Origin: JBFGJH01 sp041586155
GTDB lineage: Bacteria; Actinomycetota; Acidimicrobiia; Spongiisociales; JAENVV01
Length of the DNA stretch: 7,033 nt
Direction: 5' to 3'
NCBI GenBank assembly: GCA_041586155.1
Contig: JBFHAT010000098.1
Coordinates: forward strand, 1-7,033
Made by a program: the position numbers and the translations under genes. Shown piece by piece: positions 5,694-7,033 of the stretch; the stretch's first letter is position 1; the number at the start of each line of letters is the position of its first letter. The notes beneath the pieces were generated by a model. The model searched no databases, was not told where the DNA came from, and worked only from the letters and a program-made list of their open reading frames with translations.

Positions 5694-6670
5694 GCGTCTG
5701 CCAGGGCGCGGGCGGCCCGAGTCGCGAAGTAGGTGAGGATGACGTCGGCGCCGGCTCGGGCGATGCCCGTGAGGGATTCGAGCATGACCCGGTCCCCGTC
5801 GATCCAATCGTTGGCGGCCGCTGCCTGGATCATGGAGTACTCGCCCGACACTTGATAGGCCGCAACCGGTGCGGTGACGCTGCGGCTGACCGCTCTGATG
5901 ACATCGAGGTACGGTCCGGCCGGTTTCACCATCACCATGTCGGCTCCCTCAGCGAGATCGTGACGTGCCTCGGCGATGGCTTCGTCGACGTTGGGTGGAT
6001 CCATTTGGTGGCTGCGCCGGTCGCCAAAAGCCGGCGCCGACTGGGCAGCGTCGCGAAACGGCCCGTAATAGGCGCTGGCGTATTTGGCGGAGTAGGAGCA
6101 GATCGCGAGCTCGTGGTGCCCAGCTTCGTCCAGAGAGCGGCGAATGGCCTGAACGCGACCGTCCATCATGTCGGACGGAGCGATCACGTCGGCGCCGGCG
6201 TCGGCGTAGGCGACCGCCGCCCTGGCGAGCAATGGCAGGGTGGCATCGTTGTCGACGACGTCGTCCCGTAACACGCCACAATGGCCGTGGTCGGTGTATT
6301 CACACATGCAGACGTCCGCCCACACGACGATCTCGGTCCCGCTGTCTTTGATCGCTCTGATCGCAGTTGGGACCGGGCCCGTCGGATCCCAGGCCGAGGA
6401 CCCTTCTGGGTCCTTTGTCGCCGGAATCCCAAAGAGCATGACACCACCAACGCCCGACGCGTGAGCTTCCTTCACCACAGGCAGCAGCCGGTCGACGGAC
6501 AGCTGGGCTTGGCCCGGCATCGACGCAATCGGACGTTCGACTCGAGAGCCGCCGGTCACGAACAGCGGTAGTACGAAGCCGGCCGGATTCAGTCGGGTCT
6601 CGGCCAGCATTCTCCTCAGCGCAGCGGTGCGCCGTAGTCGCCGTGGACGGGCCACGGGGAATTGGCTCAT
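5690..6670 (-). CDS. hemB: Delta-aminolevulinic acid dehydratase (porphobilinogen synthase)
   Basis: HemB condenses two 5-aminolevulinate molecules into porphobilinogen in the cytosol, normally as a homo-octamer. The 326 residues are full length. The cysteine-type zinc site is intact: ADVCMCEYTDHGHCGV (118-133) provides C121, C123 and C131, so a zinc-dependent enzyme is expected, not the Asp-rich magnesium type of plants. The two Schiff-base lysines are K196 in SYSAKYASAYYGPFR (192-206) and K249 in GADMVMVKPAGPYLD (242-256). Further family blocks are LPLFVTGG (34-41), GDRRSHQMDPPN (216-227) and YQVSGEYSMI (272-281). The start ATG overlaps the hemD stop as ATGA and is preceded by AAAGGA seven bases upstream, one of the better ribosome sites in the operon. 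The stop overlaps the hemL ATG in the same way. Confidence 0.97.
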   Translation of the reverse strand: MSQFPVARPRRLRRTAALRRMLAETRLNPAGFVLPLFVTGGSRVERPIASMPGQAQLSVDRLLPVVKEAHASGVGGVMLFGIPATKDPEGSSAWDPTGPVPTAIRAIKDSGTEIVVWADVCMCEYTDHGHCGVLRDDVVDNDATLPLLARAAVAYADAGADVIAPSDMMDGRVQAIRRSLDEAGHHELAICSYSAKYASAYYGPFRDAAQSAPAFGDRRSHQMDPPNVDEAIAEARHDLAEGADMVMVKPAGPYLDVIRAVSRSVTAPVAAYQVSGEYSMIQAAAANDWIDGDRVMLESLTGIARAGADVILTYFATRAARALADA

Positions 6671-7033
6671 GAGTGGATCCTTTCGCTTCGATTCAGCGAG
6701 CTGAGCAGGGACTGGTAGGTGGGATCGGGTGCGACGAGGTCAGGAGCGCGACCGGCTGCTTTCAATGCGGCGGCTGTCGTTTGGCCGATTGCCGCCACCA
6801 GCATGCCATCCCAATCACGCGACCGGCTCCAGCCCTCAACTGCGGTGGGCGACGCGAAGATCGCGACATCCACCTGCGCTTCGTCGGGCGGGAGGGGCTC
6901 GACCCGATAGACGGTTCTCGCCCAGACCGACGCGCCGGCCATTTCCAGGCCTCGGGCGAGTCCATCGTCGGCGGCACCCGACTGGGGCAATACGACCCTG
7001 ATGGTCGCCAGTCGGGGACGCAGTGAGTCCAGC
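6667..7033 (-). CDS. hemD: Uroporphyrinogen-III synthase, C-terminal part (runs off the right edge)
   Basis: The frame is open to the right edge, giving 121 residues ending at TGA 6669-6667. This is about the C-terminal half of a typical 250-residue HemD, which closes hydroxymethylbilane to uroporphyrinogen III while inverting ring D. HemD is poorly conserved, but the expected pattern is here: the strand ATIRVVLPQSGAADDGLARGL (9-29, from the first complete codon at the edge), VYRVEPLPP (41-49), VAIFASPTAVEGW (56-68), then AAIGQTTAAALKAAG (80-94) and LVAPDPTYQSLLSSL (99-113). The TTG at 6990 is Leu inside the 'VVLPQS' strand and not a start. Position directly before hemB supports the call. In some actinobacteria HemD is fused to a uroporphyrinogen methyltransferase; the visible part cannot show whether that holds here. 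hemA and hemC are expected further upstream. Confidence 0.88.
   Translation of the reverse strand, partial: LDSLRPRLATIRVVLPQSGAADDGLARGLEMAGASVWARTVYRVEPLPPDEAQVDVAIFASPTAVEGWSRSRDWDGMLVAAIGQTTAAALKAAGRAPDLVAPDPTYQSLLSSLNRSERIHS
6678..6683 (-). promoter_or_regulatory. Ribosome binding site of hemB
   Basis: On the minus strand AAAGGA precedes the hemB ATG by seven bases and lies within the last codons of hemD. It allows independent ribosome recruitment at hemB in addition to coupling through the ATGA overlap. The next junction, hemD-like overlap into hemL, has no comparable sequence. Confidence 0.5.

Noticed and set aside
5694..5807. A 38-codon N-terminal extension of hemL
   Set aside because: It is Arg/His/Pro-rich and overlaps hemB. 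The ATG at 5693 gives the standard HemL length and the same ATGA junction seen elsewhere in the operon.
6988..6990. TTG as a possible start of a short hemD
   Set aside because: The frame stays open to the right edge and the upstream residues (LATIRVV) complete the beta-strand expected at the start of this HemD domain, so the TTG is an internal Leu codon.
1..7033. Mobile elements, CRISPR arrays, tRNA or rRNA genes, heme-responsive riboswitch-like structure
   Set aside because: No terminal inverted repeats, transposase or integrase motifs, regular repeat-spacer pattern, or cloverleaf-like sequence were seen. The operon promoter lies outside the window, so upstream regulation cannot be judged.

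Overview
The window is GC-rich DNA with strong G/C preference at third codon positions. It looks actinobacterial. The heme genes keep an actinobacterial-type order. The HemL active-site loop reads GGTPAAAYGG with a C-terminal FEAWF, a style I associate with actinobacterial HemL. A DUF385/Ddn-type oxidoreductase is also present, from a family that uses cofactor F420. A deep-branching actinobacterium such as an acidimicrobial lineage is plausible, but that rank is a guess.

Layout. Positions 1-208 (+) hold the C-terminal end of a gene that begins outside the window, perhaps a beta-propeller protein. Positions 209-439 are a non-coding gap with at most a weak promoter. Positions 440-916 (+) encode a Ddn-like F420-dependent oxidoreductase. 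About 50 bases then separate it from the end of a long minus-strand operon running from the right edge back to 968. In transcription order the operon is hemD (partial), hemB, hemL, hemE, a HemY-type porphyrinogen oxidase, and a 12-TM-type MFS transporter.

The operon covers most of the middle of heme synthesis. HemL makes 5-aminolevulinate from glutamate-1-semialdehyde, so this is the C5 pathway. HemB condenses two molecules to porphobilinogen. HemD closes the ring to uroporphyrinogen III after HemC, which is not in view. HemE decarboxylates to coproporphyrinogen III, and the HemY-type enzyme oxidises the porphyrinogen. HemA and HemC would be expected upstream, beyond the right edge. No ferrochelatase, HemQ, HemN or HemF is visible, so the sequence does not show whether the route ends through coproporphyrin or protoporphyrin.

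The genes are packed very tightly. Four of the five junctions are 4-base stop/start overlaps (ATGA three times, GTGA once), and the fifth is a 6-base gap. The MFS gene is joined to the oxidase gene by the GTGA overlap, so it appears to be a genuine part of the operon. That membership, suggesting possible transport of a porphyrin or related compound, is the most interesting point here. Otherwise this is an ordinary biosynthetic region, and I see no evidence for a new system, mobile element, CRISPR array or RNA gene.
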